A stretch of DNA of 10,490 nt from JBEAOO01 sp041164825 (GCA_041164825.1 JBEAOO010000105.1:1-10490); one strand, 5' to 3'. Positions 1 to 6,886 are shown, counted from the stretch's first letter. Translations and numbers: made by a program. Notes: generated by a model not told the origin, from the letters alone.

Positions 1-189
1 CTCCACCACGTCGATCGCCTGTTCGATCTCCAGCGGCGTGGGCAGCTCGCGCCGAAAGCAGCGACGCGCCAGCGCCGCAGCGCCGATGTCGGCCTGCCAA
101 GCCTGCACGGCGCCATCGGGCGCGGTGACTTGCAGCGTGAGTTGGGTGTCGCTGAGGTGCAGCACGTGGCTGGGGACGGGGAGGGTCAT
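1..189 (-). CDS. Hypothetical protein, N-terminal part only (runs off left edge)
   Basis: The minus strand opens with ATG at 189 and stays open for 63 codons to the window edge, so only the N-terminus is present. It begins MTLPVPSHVLHLSDTQ and contains a Cys-Phe-Arg-Arg stretch followed by an acidic helix ending in IEQAIDVVE. A GGAG motif (200-203 on the plus strand as ctcc) sits 10 nt upstream of the ATG and is an acceptable ribosome binding site. GC-rich third positions are consistent with real coding. I do not recognise the family; there is no signal peptide or membrane segment in the visible part. It is transcribed away from the toxin-antitoxin module to its right. Confidence 0.55.
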   Translation of the reverse strand, partial: MTLPVPSHVLHLSDTQLTLQVTAPDGAVQAWQADIGAAALARRCFRRELPTPLEIEQAIDVVE

Positions 190-409
190 GGCAGGGCGGC
201 TCCAAGCGGACAGGGCAACGACGCGGCGTGGCACACCCGCCCGCGTCAAGCGCCCATGATGCCAGTGTGCTGCGGCAGGAAAGGCCTTGTGGGCAGCTCG
301 CCGAACTCACGCCAAACCGCAGTTGGACAGGCGGCAAGCGTGTACCAGAGCCGCCGACGGTATGCGCGACTTGCCCAGAAGCGAGGGGTGTTGGCCCCAG
401 CCACTTGTT
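190..409. other. Intergenic stretch with no convincing gene
   Basis: Between the left-edge minus-strand gene and the toxin-antitoxin control region I see only short overlapping open frames in several registers, with no ribosome binding site or recognisable protein. The promoter of the left-edge gene should lie here, but I could not find a good -35/-10 pair on the minus strand. Confidence 0.5.
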
Positions 410-437
410 TCAATCGCACGGTTAAAAGTGCGATTGA
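410..437. repeat. Perfect inverted repeat, candidate operator of the toxin-antitoxin module
   Basis: TCAATCGCAC (410-419) and its exact reverse complement GTGCGATTGA (428-437) flank an 8-nt AT-rich centre (GGTTAAAA). The right arm overlaps the -35 hexamer of the promoter of the antitoxin gene. Phd/YefM-family antitoxins repress their own operons by binding palindromes at the promoter, so this is the natural candidate operator. That assignment is inference; the repeat itself is seen directly. Its orientation and position do not fit a transcription terminator, since there is no T-run after either arm. Confidence 0.6.
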
Positions 438-462
438 CAGACCGATTCATCGTGCTGAAAAT
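434..462 (+). promoter_or_regulatory. Sigma70-type promoter of the toxin-antitoxin operon
   Basis: A perfect -35 box TTGACA (434-439) is followed after exactly 17 nt by GAAAAT (457-462), which matches four of six positions of the -10 consensus. It points into the antitoxin gene, whose ATG is at 494, leaving a leader of roughly 25 nt. The -35 lies inside the inverted repeat at 410-437, so a protein bound there would block RNA polymerase. Confidence 0.6.
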
Positions 463-493
463 CAGGCCATCCTGAACCGCCAGCGAATCCGCC

Positions 494-898
494 ATGTCCA
501 CCCTCAGCGCCAACGACCTCAAAACGGGCGGCATCGCCGCCATTGAAGCAGCGCTGGCCGGCCAACCCGAAGCCATCATTTCGGTGCGTGGCAAAGAGCG
601 CTTTGTGGTGATGGACGTGGCCCACTATCACTACTTGCGCGAGTGCGAACTCGACGCGGCACTGGCGCAAAGCCAGGCCGACCTGGCCGCCGGCCGCGTT
701 GTGGCCGAATCGGCCCACGCCCACGCCGCGCGCTTGCAGGCCATGCTCAACGCTGAGGCCGTTGCCGTTGCACAACCCGCTGCCAAGCGAGCAGCCCAGG
801 CCGTGCTCAAACGCGCAGCCCCACCCGCCATCAAAGCCGCGGCGCGCCCAGCCGGCGCCGTGTCGGCCAAGCAAGCTGCGTCACGCCGCAAAGGCTGA
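494..898 (+). CDS. Phd/YefM-family antitoxin with Ala/Lys/Arg-rich tail
   Basis: Antitoxin of a type II toxin-antitoxin pair (134 aa). The N-terminal 80 or so residues match the Phd/YefM plan: a start of the MxxLSANDLKTGG type, a short strand 'ISVRGKERFVVMD' at residues 29-41, then a helix with HYHYLRECELDAALAQSQAD, the part that normally dimerises and leads into toxin neutralisation. From about residue 83 to 134 follows a low-complexity tail rich in Ala, Lys, Arg and Pro, reminiscent of histone H1-like tails and longer than usual for the family. The ATG at 494 is chosen because it fits the conserved N-terminus, although no strong Shine-Dalgarno precedes it. The toxin gene starts 19 nt downstream, so the pair forms one operon under the promoter at 434-462. 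The protein presumably neutralises that toxin and represses its own promoter. Confidence 0.85.
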   Translation: MSTLSANDLKTGGIAAIEAALAGQPEAIISVRGKERFVVMDVAHYHYLRECELDAALAQSQADLAAGRVVAESAHAHAARLQAMLNAEAVAVAQPAAKRAAQAVLKRAAPPAIKAAARPAGAVSAKQAASRRKG

Positions 899-917
899 AC
901 GCGCGGAAAGCCGGCCC

Positions 918-1196
918 GTGCCCTACCACCTGCTGTTCACCGACGACTACACCCGTCGCGCCCTGCACTTTCTCAAGCGCCACCCGGCGCTGAAGTCGCA
1001 ATACGCCAAGACCTTGGCCCTGCTGGAGGCCAACCCGCATCACCCCTCACTGCGTTTGCATGCACTGAGCGGCCGCCGCATGGCCGAGCTCCATTCGGTA
1101 TCGATCAATCTATCGCACCGCATCACCCTGGAACTGCTGATTCACGACCAGCAGATCATCCCCATCAACGTGGGCGATCACGACGTGGTGTATTGA
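918..1196 (+). CDS. RelE/ParE-superfamily toxin (mRNA interferase-like)
   Basis: A 92-residue toxin of the RelE/StbE type. I start it at GTG 918 because GGAAAG (905-910) lies 7 nt upstream and because the protein then begins with the family-typical 'YHLLFTDDYTRRALHFLKRHP'-like N-terminus; the open frame extends further up inside the antitoxin gene but in a shadow register. The compact alpha/beta fold is suggested by a basic N-terminal helix pair, the central 'HPSLRLHALSG' segment (42-52), the strand pair with S-x-N-L-S-H-R-I-T (62-70), and the closing 'VGDHDVVY' motif (85-92) with a terminal Tyr. In the family such residues (Arg, His, Tyr) line the mRNA cleavage site at the ribosome, but related members are gyrase poisons, so the exact target is uncertain. 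It forms an operon with the antitoxin upstream. It converges on the binding-protein gene ending at 1293. Confidence 0.85.
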   Translation: MPYHLLFTDDYTRRALHFLKRHPALKSQYAKTLALLEANPHHPSLRLHALSGRRMAELHSVSINLSHRITLELLIHDQQIIPINVGDHDVVY

Positions 1197-1292
1197 TGGA
1201 CGGCTTGCGGCCAGTTGCGGTACTTCGCCACATCTAGCCGAACAGCGGCTTCAGGCCCGGGCGGCCGGAGGACGGGGTGGAGTCACGCATGC

Positions 1293-2387
1293 TCAACGCA
1301 ACTTAGATGCCTCGCGCATCAAGGCCCGGCAGGTGGCCAAGCCGCCGTCCAGGTGCTCGACCCCCTTCGCCTGTTGCGCCGCCACCCAGGCATCCTGAAC
1401 GCGGGTGTACTGGGTGAGGGTTGCCCACTGCTCGACCTCGGTGTGGCCCAGCGTTCGCACCTGGACGCCCTCGGCTTTCAGCTGGTTGATCTGCTCGTCC
1501 AAGTGGCGATCCATAACTGATCCCAACGTGGCGTAAGCCGATGTAGCGGCACGCCGGATGGCGTCCTGGTCCTCCTGGGGAAGCCCGTTCCAGGTGGACT
1601 TGTTCATCGCCACCACATAGAGGTGCCCCAACCAAAGGTCTCGCGAGACCAGCACATGAGGTGCGGCCTCGTGCACGTTGAGCATGTACCCGCTGTCAAC
1701 GTTCACCATGAGACCGTCGAGGGACTTCGCCTTGAGGGCGTCGTAGATGGCCGGCCCCCAGTGCATGGACACCGGAGTGGCCCCTGCGTTGCGCAGGAAA
1801 TCCTGGTGCCAAAAGCTGGCAGAGCGCCATTTCTCGCCTCGGATGTTCGGCAACGCGGTGAGCGGTTCACGGCTGAAAAACGCGACGGGGTAGCCGGTTC
1901 CGAGGAATATTTCGACCGTGTCGTTCGCTTGCAGCTCCTTAGCGAACCCGGGCGCTTGCGCATACACACGGCGAAAGAACTCCACCTGCTGCTGGCCGGC
2001 AGGGCCGGTGGGGAAACTCTTGAACAACTGGTGCATCGGCATCTTCTCGGCGAAGTACTCGGGCACCAAGGTCGCGAGGTCCGTCGTGCGCCGCTCGCCC
2101 ACCGCCGCTAACGCGTCGTAGGCGATGGCCACCTCGCCGTTCCAATGGGCCTCGATTTTCAAGCGCCCCTCCGCCTCGCGTTCGATCGCTGGGAACAACA
2201 CGTCCTTCAGGAACCGGGTACGCATCCCGCCCAGCGGCTCGTGGTCGGAGTACCGGAGCACCTTCGCAGACGCGGCCGCGCCCGCCCATCGGCTCGACAG
2301 CACTGAAGCCGCCCCGATCGCGCTGCGCTTGAGCAGCATCCGACGATCGACTCCAACGTGATCCCTCTTCTTGCCAGCAGCTTGCAT
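1293..2387 (-). CDS. TRAP transporter solute-binding protein, DctP family
   Basis: Periplasmic substrate-binding protein (364 aa) of a tripartite ATP-independent transporter, which delivers organic acids to a DctQM permease. Translation from ATG 2387 puts a twin-arginine-like leader DRRMLLKRS at residues 14-22, a hydrophobic segment, and an Ala-rich cleavage region near 36-41. A longer frame to 2540 exists but would place 51 odd residues before the leader and begin upstream of the likely promoter. Conserved family features are the Lys-Trp-Arg at 186-188 (Arg188 is the likely carboxylate-binding Arg), 'GATPVSMHWGPAIYDALKA' at 202-220, the 'LDG' turn near 223, and 'WNGLPQEDQDAI' at 266-277. No dctQ or dctM lies on either side, so the protein is an orphan here. 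The adjacent divergent TetR gene is the obvious candidate regulator. The substrate cannot be told from the sequence. Confidence 0.9.
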   Translation of the reverse strand: MQAAGKKRDHVGVDRRMLLKRSAIGAASVLSSRWAGAAASAKVLRYSDHEPLGGMRTRFLKDVLFPAIEREAEGRLKIEAHWNGEVAIAYDALAAVGERRTTDLATLVPEYFAEKMPMHQLFKSFPTGPAGQQQVEFFRRVYAQAPGFAKELQANDTVEIFLGTGYPVAFFSREPLTALPNIRGEKWRSASFWHQDFLRNAGATPVSMHWGPAIYDALKAKSLDGLMVNVDSGYMLNVHEAAPHVLVSRDLWLGHLYVVAMNKSTWNGLPQEDQDAIRRAATSAYATLGSVMDRHLDEQINQLKAEGVQVRTLGHTEVEQWATLTQYTRVQDAWVAAQQAKGVEHLDGGLATCRALMREASKLR

Positions 2388-2504
2388 GTCCTGTGCCTTC
2401 TTCGTCGATGATTCAATTGTTGTGCAGCCACGTCCCGCCGACGCAGTTGACCTCGCGCTCCGACGCGGAACCGGCCTTGCGGCTGCAGCGAACGTTGAGG
2501 ATCG

Positions 2505-2533
2505 ATAATAGGAAGACGCTTCTTTTTGGTCTA
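2505..2533 (-). promoter_or_regulatory. Promoter of the TRAP binding-protein gene
   Basis: On the minus strand TAGACC (2528-2533) is followed after 17 nt by TATTAT (2505-2510), four of six and five of six consensus matches. Transcription would begin near 2498 and give a leader of about 110 nt before the ATG at 2387. The spacer holds a small imperfect palindrome GAAG-CGT-CTTC, a possible TetR operator half, and the -35 lies only 8 bp from the regulator's TTG start. A plus-strand GATAAT (2504-2509) overlaps the same site and could serve the regulator gene, but it lacks a good -35. Confidence 0.5.
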
Positions 2534-2541
2534 TTCGCATC

Positions 2542-3183
2542 TTGAAAAGCGCCCCGCCACCCTCCTCCGATCACTTCCAGCCCCGGCGAAGCCCGCGTCA
2601 GGCGCGCTCGGGCACAACCGTCGAGGCGATCTTCGAGGCGACCATTCAGGTTTTGCTCAAGGAAGGCCTCGCACGCCTGACTACGATCCGGGTGGCCGAA
2701 CGTGCCGGCGTGTCGGTGGGAACGCTCTACCAGTACTTCCCCAACAAGCAGGCGCTCCAGTACGCGATCCTGGTGCGCCACTTCGATGAACTTGCCGTTG
2801 CCGTGGAGGGGGTGCGCGACGCGGCAGCGGTCCGTCCGCTGGCGCAGTTGGCAGACGACGTCGCCAGGGCCTACATCCAGGTTAAGACGGCGCGCCCCGA
2901 TCTGACGCAAGCCCTCTACCGTGTAGCCGCCGCGCTGCAGCAGAACAAGCTGACCACGGGCGCGCACGAGCGATTGAACGTCGCCCTGCGCGACACCCTC
3001 ACACGCGCCTCAGACGCCACGATGGACGACGCCGAACGGGTGGCGCGGGTTCTACTCGCGGCCTTGGCCGGGCTGGCACGCGCCGCCTTCGAGGGTGAGT
3101 TGAGAGCCGGCTTCCTCGAGAGTGACGCCGCGGCGCTTGCGCGTGCGTACCTTGCCGCAGTGGCGATGCCGCGCACGGTATAG
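2542..3183 (+). CDS. TetR/AcrR-family transcriptional regulator
   Basis: A 213-residue one-component repressor. The N-terminal DNA-binding domain spans about residues 24-72: helix 1 'TVEAIFEATIQVLLKEG', then the helix-turn-helix 'TTIRVAERAGVSVGTLYQYF' followed by PNKQAL, which is a textbook TetR signature. The C-terminal two-thirds is an Ala/Leu-rich all-helical domain that would bind an effector and dimerise. The first usable start is TTG 2542, since an in-frame stop (TAG) sits at 2509 and no ATG or GTG precedes the helix-turn-helix; no clear Shine-Dalgarno is visible, so the exact start is uncertain. It is divergent from the TRAP binding-protein gene with 154 bp between the starts, the usual layout for a TetR protein controlling itself and its neighbour. 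The ligand is unknown. Confidence 0.9.
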   Translation: MKSAPPPSSDHFQPRRSPRQARSGTTVEAIFEATIQVLLKEGLARLTTIRVAERAGVSVGTLYQYFPNKQALQYAILVRHFDELAVAVEGVRDAAAVRPLAQLADDVARAYIQVKTARPDLTQALYRVAAALQQNKLTTGAHERLNVALRDTLTRASDATMDDAERVARVLLAALAGLARAAFEGELRAGFLESDAAALARAYLAAVAMPRTV

Positions 3184-3432
3184 CCTGTCTGCAAAAATCT
3201 CCTGCGCACGCGACTACATCCTTAGCCCCGCTGGTAATTTCTGACCGAAAGACGATGCAGTGATGGACGATGGTGGTGACACCGCAACGCATCAGACATA
3301 GCAGCCGGTCGCAGCTCAAGGCTGAAGGACTGCAATGGATGGCGGCTCCCCCAACCCACATCGGAAGCGGTCATCGCTGTGGTCGCCCGAGCGCATCACC
3401 CACGGGACAGCATCCCACCGCCCACCAAGCCA

Positions 3433-3504
3433 AAATGGCGAGATTCGACACAGCGTTGCAAAACAACCCGCTGACCCTTGGCAACTCTGTGTCGACGGCC
3501 ATTT
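3433..3504. repeat. Long imperfect inverted repeat
   Basis: Left arm 3433-3459 and right arm 3481-3504 are imperfect reverse complements around a 21-nt spacer: AAATGGC pairs with GCCATTT at the base, and TCGACACAG-c-GTTGC pairs with GCAAC-t-CTGTGTCGA nearer the loop. The small difference in the linking bases makes one bulge. This could be the ends of a mini-element, a protein-binding site or a structured RNA; the sequence does not decide. Confidence 0.6.
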
Positions 3505-3602
3505 CCCAATGAATCAAGGACTTGCGATCGTCGCTGCGCAGCGTCCAACTTTTCAATGTGTCGACAAGGCGAGCGTCGAGCTCGGGCATCCACGAAATGT
3601 TT

Positions 3603-3618
3603 GCAACTCTGTGTCGAC
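3603..3618 (+). repeat. Second direct copy of the GCAACTCTGTGTCGAC element
   Basis: The 16-mer GCAACTCTGTGTCGAC occurs identically at 3481-3496 and 3603-3618, 122 bp apart. A shorter relative, TGTGTCGAC, lies between them at 3557-3565, and an inverted relative lies at 3444-3462, giving four related sites within about 175 bp. Confidence 0.7.
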
Positions 3619-3825
3619 CAACGGCAGCTGAGCCATGCGGACGAAATGCACGGGTCCCGAAGAAGCGGAGGTGGTTAGCGCGGTTTAAGGCGTTGCACAG
3701 TGTGAAGGCTAGGGCTGGCGAGAACGACTGACAGAGCTGAGTTCGGGCAACTTTGGGAGCTGCACTCGGCGCACATTCAAGCGATGGGACTTGCACGCCG
3801 ACCTAGGACGTAATGACAAACGCCT

Positions 3826-3846
3826 CCGCCGGGGCACCTCCGGCGG
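3826..3846 (-). terminator. Possible terminator after the GTPase operon
   Basis: CCGCCGG (3826-3832) and CCGGCGG (3840-3846) form a 7-bp all-GC stem with a 7-nt loop, beginning 12 bp beyond the stop of the minus-strand GTPase gene. The T-run expected after it on the minus strand is weak (GTTTGTCATT, several bases away), so it may be only a partly intrinsic terminator. Confidence 0.4.
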
Positions 3847-3857
3847 CTGTCCATTGC

Positions 3858-5402
3858 TCAGCGCGAGATCGGACCCGTGTAATCAGTCCACAACTTTCCG
3901 ACAAAAAACCGCCCGCCGCTCACCAGTTGTCCCATCGTTCGGCCAATGCCCCCCTGACCGCCTCTCTTGAGAGCACGATCCAGTGCCGTGTGCTGGGCAT
4001 CTGGCAGGGTGGCTCCAATGATTTCCCATAACGCTTCGACGTTGTAGGCCAGTCCACCTGGGGGAAGGGCCACAGGAATGGAAAGCTGCTGGTTGAACCC
4101 CAAGGCCTGCGTCACGTGCTGGAGAGCATCACGAATGGCTTTGCCCTTCGCAGAGTCAGCGGCAGCCAAGTCATAGGGGGGAGACCACTCTTTCACGGGG
4201 CTGAGGCGATCGGCATGCATCATCACCAGAGCCATTGGCGGTGGCCGAACCTCGGGGCGGGCGCGGTATGCATTTCGCAAAGCGGACAGTGTGTCCACCT
4301 CGATCGCACGTGCAGGATTGTTTGCCTGTGTCACCCACAGCACCAAGTCGGCCGACTGCATCGCCTCAAGAAGCATCACTTGGTTTTGACCGGTGGGCGC
4401 AAGGCCTGGGGTGTCAATCACAACCAAATCTCGCTCAGCGCCCATGCCGACCCGAAAAGGCTTCAGCCCATCAGTCGCAGGCAATTCGGAGACCAGTGAC
4501 TTCACTTCGCCCAGTAACGCATTGGTCAGCGAGGACTTCCCAGCATTGGTCTGCCCAACGAGGATCACCTTGACGGGGACCGAGCTGGTTGCCTCGGGTG
4601 CAGCACTCAACAACGCTCGCCTCGCCTCGTCACCGGTAACGCGCAAGCGTCCTGAGTACAAGTCAATGGCCGCCCGGCCTAGCTCCTCCACAAGCAGTCG
4701 AGCCATCCACCCCAAAACCACCTGATAGCTCTTATCGAGGGCGGCACCTTGCGCCCAGCCTTTGAACTCTGTAGCGACGGCAACAGGCGGATTCACCACC
4801 AAACGACCGGTCCGATAGAGCACCGACAAAACCTTACCCGCCTTCATGCCAAACGCAATCTTGCGATGGTGAGACAGGTAGAACCGCCGAACTGCCAAGA
4901 CCTGCGCAAGAGAAATCTGCTCAGATCCGGGCACACGAGAGCGAATGGCCTCGCGCAGATGCGCAGCAGCACGCTCAGCGGCGAGAAGGATTTCAGGCAG
5001 CGTGAAACGAGCCCACGGGAAGTCGGTGTCACCATGCAGGTGCTTCGCCACTCGCTGCACAACCTCATCAGCCAAATCTTGTATTCCTTGCAGGCTTCCT
5101 GGCGGCGAGCCTTGAGCGGCCATTGCCAGATCCTCTACCAAGCTCCAAGCAGCCTGCTCTGCCGGCGCCCACTCGGCACCAACCGGTTGAAACCATGGGC
5201 TGCGCGGCATGGCCTCAGCGCGCAATGAATGCGCAAGCCATGCACCGACAAGACCGGCCACTGACATCGCGCCTAGCCCCCACCACACCCATTCGGAATG
5301 CAGCAGCGTGTATAGACCAAGCACTGTCAGTGCAATGGGCGGCAACAACAGCAACGCCGCGAAAGTGACATGGCGCCAGTAATCCCCGATCAGATTGCCC
5401 AT
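3858..5402 (-). CDS. Membrane-anchored dynamin/Era-like GTPase
   Basis: A 514-residue GTPase, the last gene of the hsdR-GTPase group. I start at ATG 5402, 4 bp after the preceding gene's stop and preceded by TTGAGG; a TTG at 5429 would add nine residues overlapping the upstream gene. Two hydrophobic segments at about 12-34 and 38-59 should place it in the inner membrane. A helical stretch follows (75-265), then the G domain: G1 GQTNAGKSS at 283-291, a likely G2 Thr310, G3 DTPG at 330-333. The usual NKxD is replaced by an H-A-D motif at 396-398 (MMHADRL), comparable to the T/HxxD variants of some Era-like families. The C-terminus is Gly-rich and ends SGGRFFVGKLW plus a short tail. The nearest broad class is the bacterial dynamin-like, YfjP/YcjX-like and GIMAP-like GTPases; I cannot name the exact family. 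Pairing with a second GTPase gene suggests a heteromeric membrane machine. A defence role is inferred from the neighbouring hsdR only. Confidence 0.8.
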   Translation of the reverse strand: MGNLIGDYWRHVTFAALLLLPPIALTVLGLYTLLHSEWVWWGLGAMSVAGLVGAWLAHSLRAEAMPRSPWFQPVGAEWAPAEQAAWSLVEDLAMAAQGSPPGSLQGIQDLADEVVQRVAKHLHGDTDFPWARFTLPEILLAAERAAAHLREAIRSRVPGSEQISLAQVLAVRRFYLSHHRKIAFGMKAGKVLSVLYRTGRLVVNPPVAVATEFKGWAQGAALDKSYQVVLGWMARLLVEELGRAAIDLYSGRLRVTGDEARRALLSAAPEATSSVPVKVILVGQTNAGKSSLTNALLGEVKSLVSELPATDGLKPFRVGMGAERDLVVIDTPGLAPTGQNQVMLLEAMQSADLVLWVTQANNPARAIEVDTLSALRNAYRARPEVRPPPMALVMMHADRLSPVKEWSPPYDLAAADSAKGKAIRDALQHVTQALGFNQQLSIPVALPPGGLAYNVEALWEIIGATLPDAQHTALDRALKRGGQGGIGRTMGQLVSGGRFFVGKLWTDYTGPISR

Positions 5403-5406
5403 GGCC

Positions 5407-6753
5407 TCAAGTCCCACTTCGAGCGGCAAAGGCTCGCTTCAAGCCATCATGGAATGCCGCCTTGATTTGATCGGCATCCAGAGTGATGTCGTCTTTGATG
5501 GATTGAAAATAGACACAAGCTGCACGGCCCAGCGCGTAAGTCACCGCATAGTCCTGTGCAGCGCCCAACGGGATCATCCAGACACCGATCTTTGTCAGTT
5601 GGCGGAACACAAGCAACGCGCCTTGGTTCGCCACAATGGCCGCGCCCAGCAAGCCAGCCAGCGCTGCCACATCTTTGGCACCCCACTCAACGCCATACTC
5701 CTTGGCCAGTTGCGCCAACATGCCGGCCTGCGCAGCCGGTACCGTGACCAAACCAACCACTGGCGCAGCGCCCACAGCCGCAGCACCTGCTGCCCAAAAC
5801 AAGATCTTCAGGTGATGCTGTTGAAATTGAGCATCAGCGGCGCTCGCTTGGTCGGCTTGTAGTTTGTGTCGTACGAGCGTCTTCATGCTGTCGGGTGCTA
5901 CACGAAGAATCGCTCGGATCAAAGCGTCCTGCCCATAGTCCACTGGTGTGAATCCGTCGTCGGGGCGAGTGAAATCGAGGGGTACGAACAAGGGCAACTC
6001 ACCCTTGATCCCTCGGAACAATTCGCGCTGATGATTCGATGCACTGGACAGAGCTCTTGGAACGCCGCCAGCCGCCAAGGCGAGTCCATCGTCTCCAAAT
6101 GGGTACTCGCGTGGGTGCTCAGGGGACGTAGCCTCATACAGATCGTGCAAGCCTGTCTGCGCCACCACCACAGGCCACTTCGGATGCTGCGCTCGAATTG
6201 CATGCACCGCCTGAACCACCTCCTGCTGGGACGGATCGGCCACCTTCATCACCACGATGATCAGATGCGCTTGCGAGGTATGCCAAGCGATGTCGTCTTT
6301 CGGGTCGTAACCCGGCTCGCCCAGCCCTCGGGTATCCAAGAACCGAAGTAGCGGCGCACCCTGGGGGAAATCGAACAGCTCGGACGTCTTGGTGCACGAC
6401 ACATAGCCATTGCCAATTTCGGCATGTGTCGCCCCGGTTAGCGTGGCGATCAGCGATGATTTTCCGGCGCCAGTTTTGCCGAGCAACCAGACCACCGGTG
6501 CTCGGTGGGCAGTCATGTTGGCAATATCGACAATCGCCGCAGCCATCCCGGCAGGCGCGGTGGCGCCGGGGATCTCAACTGAACCAAACCATGACCTCAC
6601 GCGATGCGCGTACCCCGTCACAGTCTCATTCACCGTAGTCGCTGCGGATGCCGCGGCGTCTGTGGTGGCGGTAACCATCGGCTCAGCTCGGCTGATGAGT
6701 TCCTCCCCTGCTTGAACGGCAGCCCGTTTCAATCCCTGAATACGATCTTTCAA
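5407..6753 (-). CDS. P-loop GTPase with C-terminal DUF697-like membrane domain
   Basis: A 448-residue GTPase. The frame is open to an ATG at 6966 inside hsdR, but residues encoded there are a shadow of the hsdR 3' end; TTG 6753 is preceded by AGGGGAG with 8-nt spacing, a near-ideal ribosome binding site, and gives a natural amphipathic N-terminus MKDRIQGLKRAAVQAGEEL. The G domain has G1 GKTGAGKSS (92-100), a probable G2 Thr121/Thr123 region, G3 as DTRG (140-143) and a TGLHD G4-like motif (200-204). Residues about 300-418 resemble the DUF697/YcjF-type domain: two to three hydrophobic Ala/Gly-rich helices (316-338, 362-385, 388-400) and the hallmark AVTYALGRAACVYF (403-416). The protein is therefore probably membrane-associated. 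It sits 133 bp after hsdR and 4 bp before the second GTPase gene. GTP-driven membrane remodelling or sensing is a family-based guess; the substrate or trigger is unknown. Confidence 0.82.
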   Translation of the reverse strand: MKDRIQGLKRAAVQAGEELISRAEPMVTATTDAAASAATTVNETVTGYAHRVRSWFGSVEIPGATAPAGMAAAIVDIANMTAHRAPVVWLLGKTGAGKSSLIATLTGATHAEIGNGYVSCTKTSELFDFPQGAPLLRFLDTRGLGEPGYDPKDDIAWHTSQAHLIIVVMKVADPSQQEVVQAVHAIRAQHPKWPVVVAQTGLHDLYEATSPEHPREYPFGDDGLALAAGGVPRALSSASNHQRELFRGIKGELPLFVPLDFTRPDDGFTPVDYGQDALIRAILRVAPDSMKTLVRHKLQADQASAADAQFQQHHLKILFWAAGAAAVGAAPVVGLVTVPAAQAGMLAQLAKEYGVEWGAKDVAALAGLLGAAIVANQGALLVFRQLTKIGVWMIPLGAAQDYAVTYALGRAACVYFQSIKDDITLDADQIKAAFHDGLKRAFAARSGT

Positions 6754-6886
6754 TCCAACTACTCCCCTGGGGTACCTTGGTTCTTGTTCTTGCTGGACAG
6801 GTTGAGTCCATGGAGCACAAGTATCTGTGACACTGACTCGGTCAGATTCTTCGAACCAGTCGCCTCTGCGAGCCGGCTCGGGCTGC
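6754..6886 (-). other. Spacer between hsdR and the GTPase pair, with palindromes
   Basis: This 133-bp gap contains a perfect 12-bp palindrome CGAGCCGGCTCG (6869-6880) just after the hsdR stop and an inverted repeat CTGAC-TCG-GTCAG (6833-6845). A GATACT on the minus strand could be a weak -10, but no matching -35 is found. It may carry a processing, attenuation or separate control site for the GTPase pair. Confidence 0.4.
6762..6768 (-). promoter_or_regulatory. Ribosome binding site that fixes the GTPase start
   Basis: AGGGGAG on the minus strand, 8 nt before TTG 6753. It is the strongest Shine-Dalgarno seen in this window and is the main reason for preferring the TTG over the in-frame ATGs inside hsdR. 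Confidence 0.65.

Larger units (their letters stand above)
3184..3857. other. Gene-poor region with repeat remnants
   Basis: About 670 bp without a protein I can support. Several frames of 60-140 codons are open on both strands, but they overlap each other, lack ribosome binding sites and show no domain. The stretch holds a small repeat family built on TTGCAACTCTGTGTCGAC (described separately) and a GC-rich hairpin at its right end. The composition is more mixed than in the flanking genes. A decayed insertion or old island junction is a reasonable reading, but no transposase fragment is recognisable. Confidence 0.5.

Noticed and set aside
407..440. Possible single CRISPR repeat (GTTTCAATC...)
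   Set aside because: Only one copy is present, there is no regular repeat-spacer pattern or cas gene in the window, and its place over a promoter is better explained as an operator.
1236..1250. Small hairpin AGCCG-aacag-CGGCT between convergent toxin and TRAP genes
   Set aside because: Only five base pairs and no T-run on either strand, so it was not called as a terminator.
2388..2540. N-terminal extension of the TRAP binding protein to ATG 2540
   Set aside because: It would precede the Tat-like leader by 51 residues of Ser/Arg-rich sequence and start upstream of the predicted promoter.
3371..3796. Minus-strand open frame of 141 codons in the gene-poor region
   Set aside because: It runs through the repeat copies, has no visible ribosome binding site or domain, and competing frames on the other strand are equally open.
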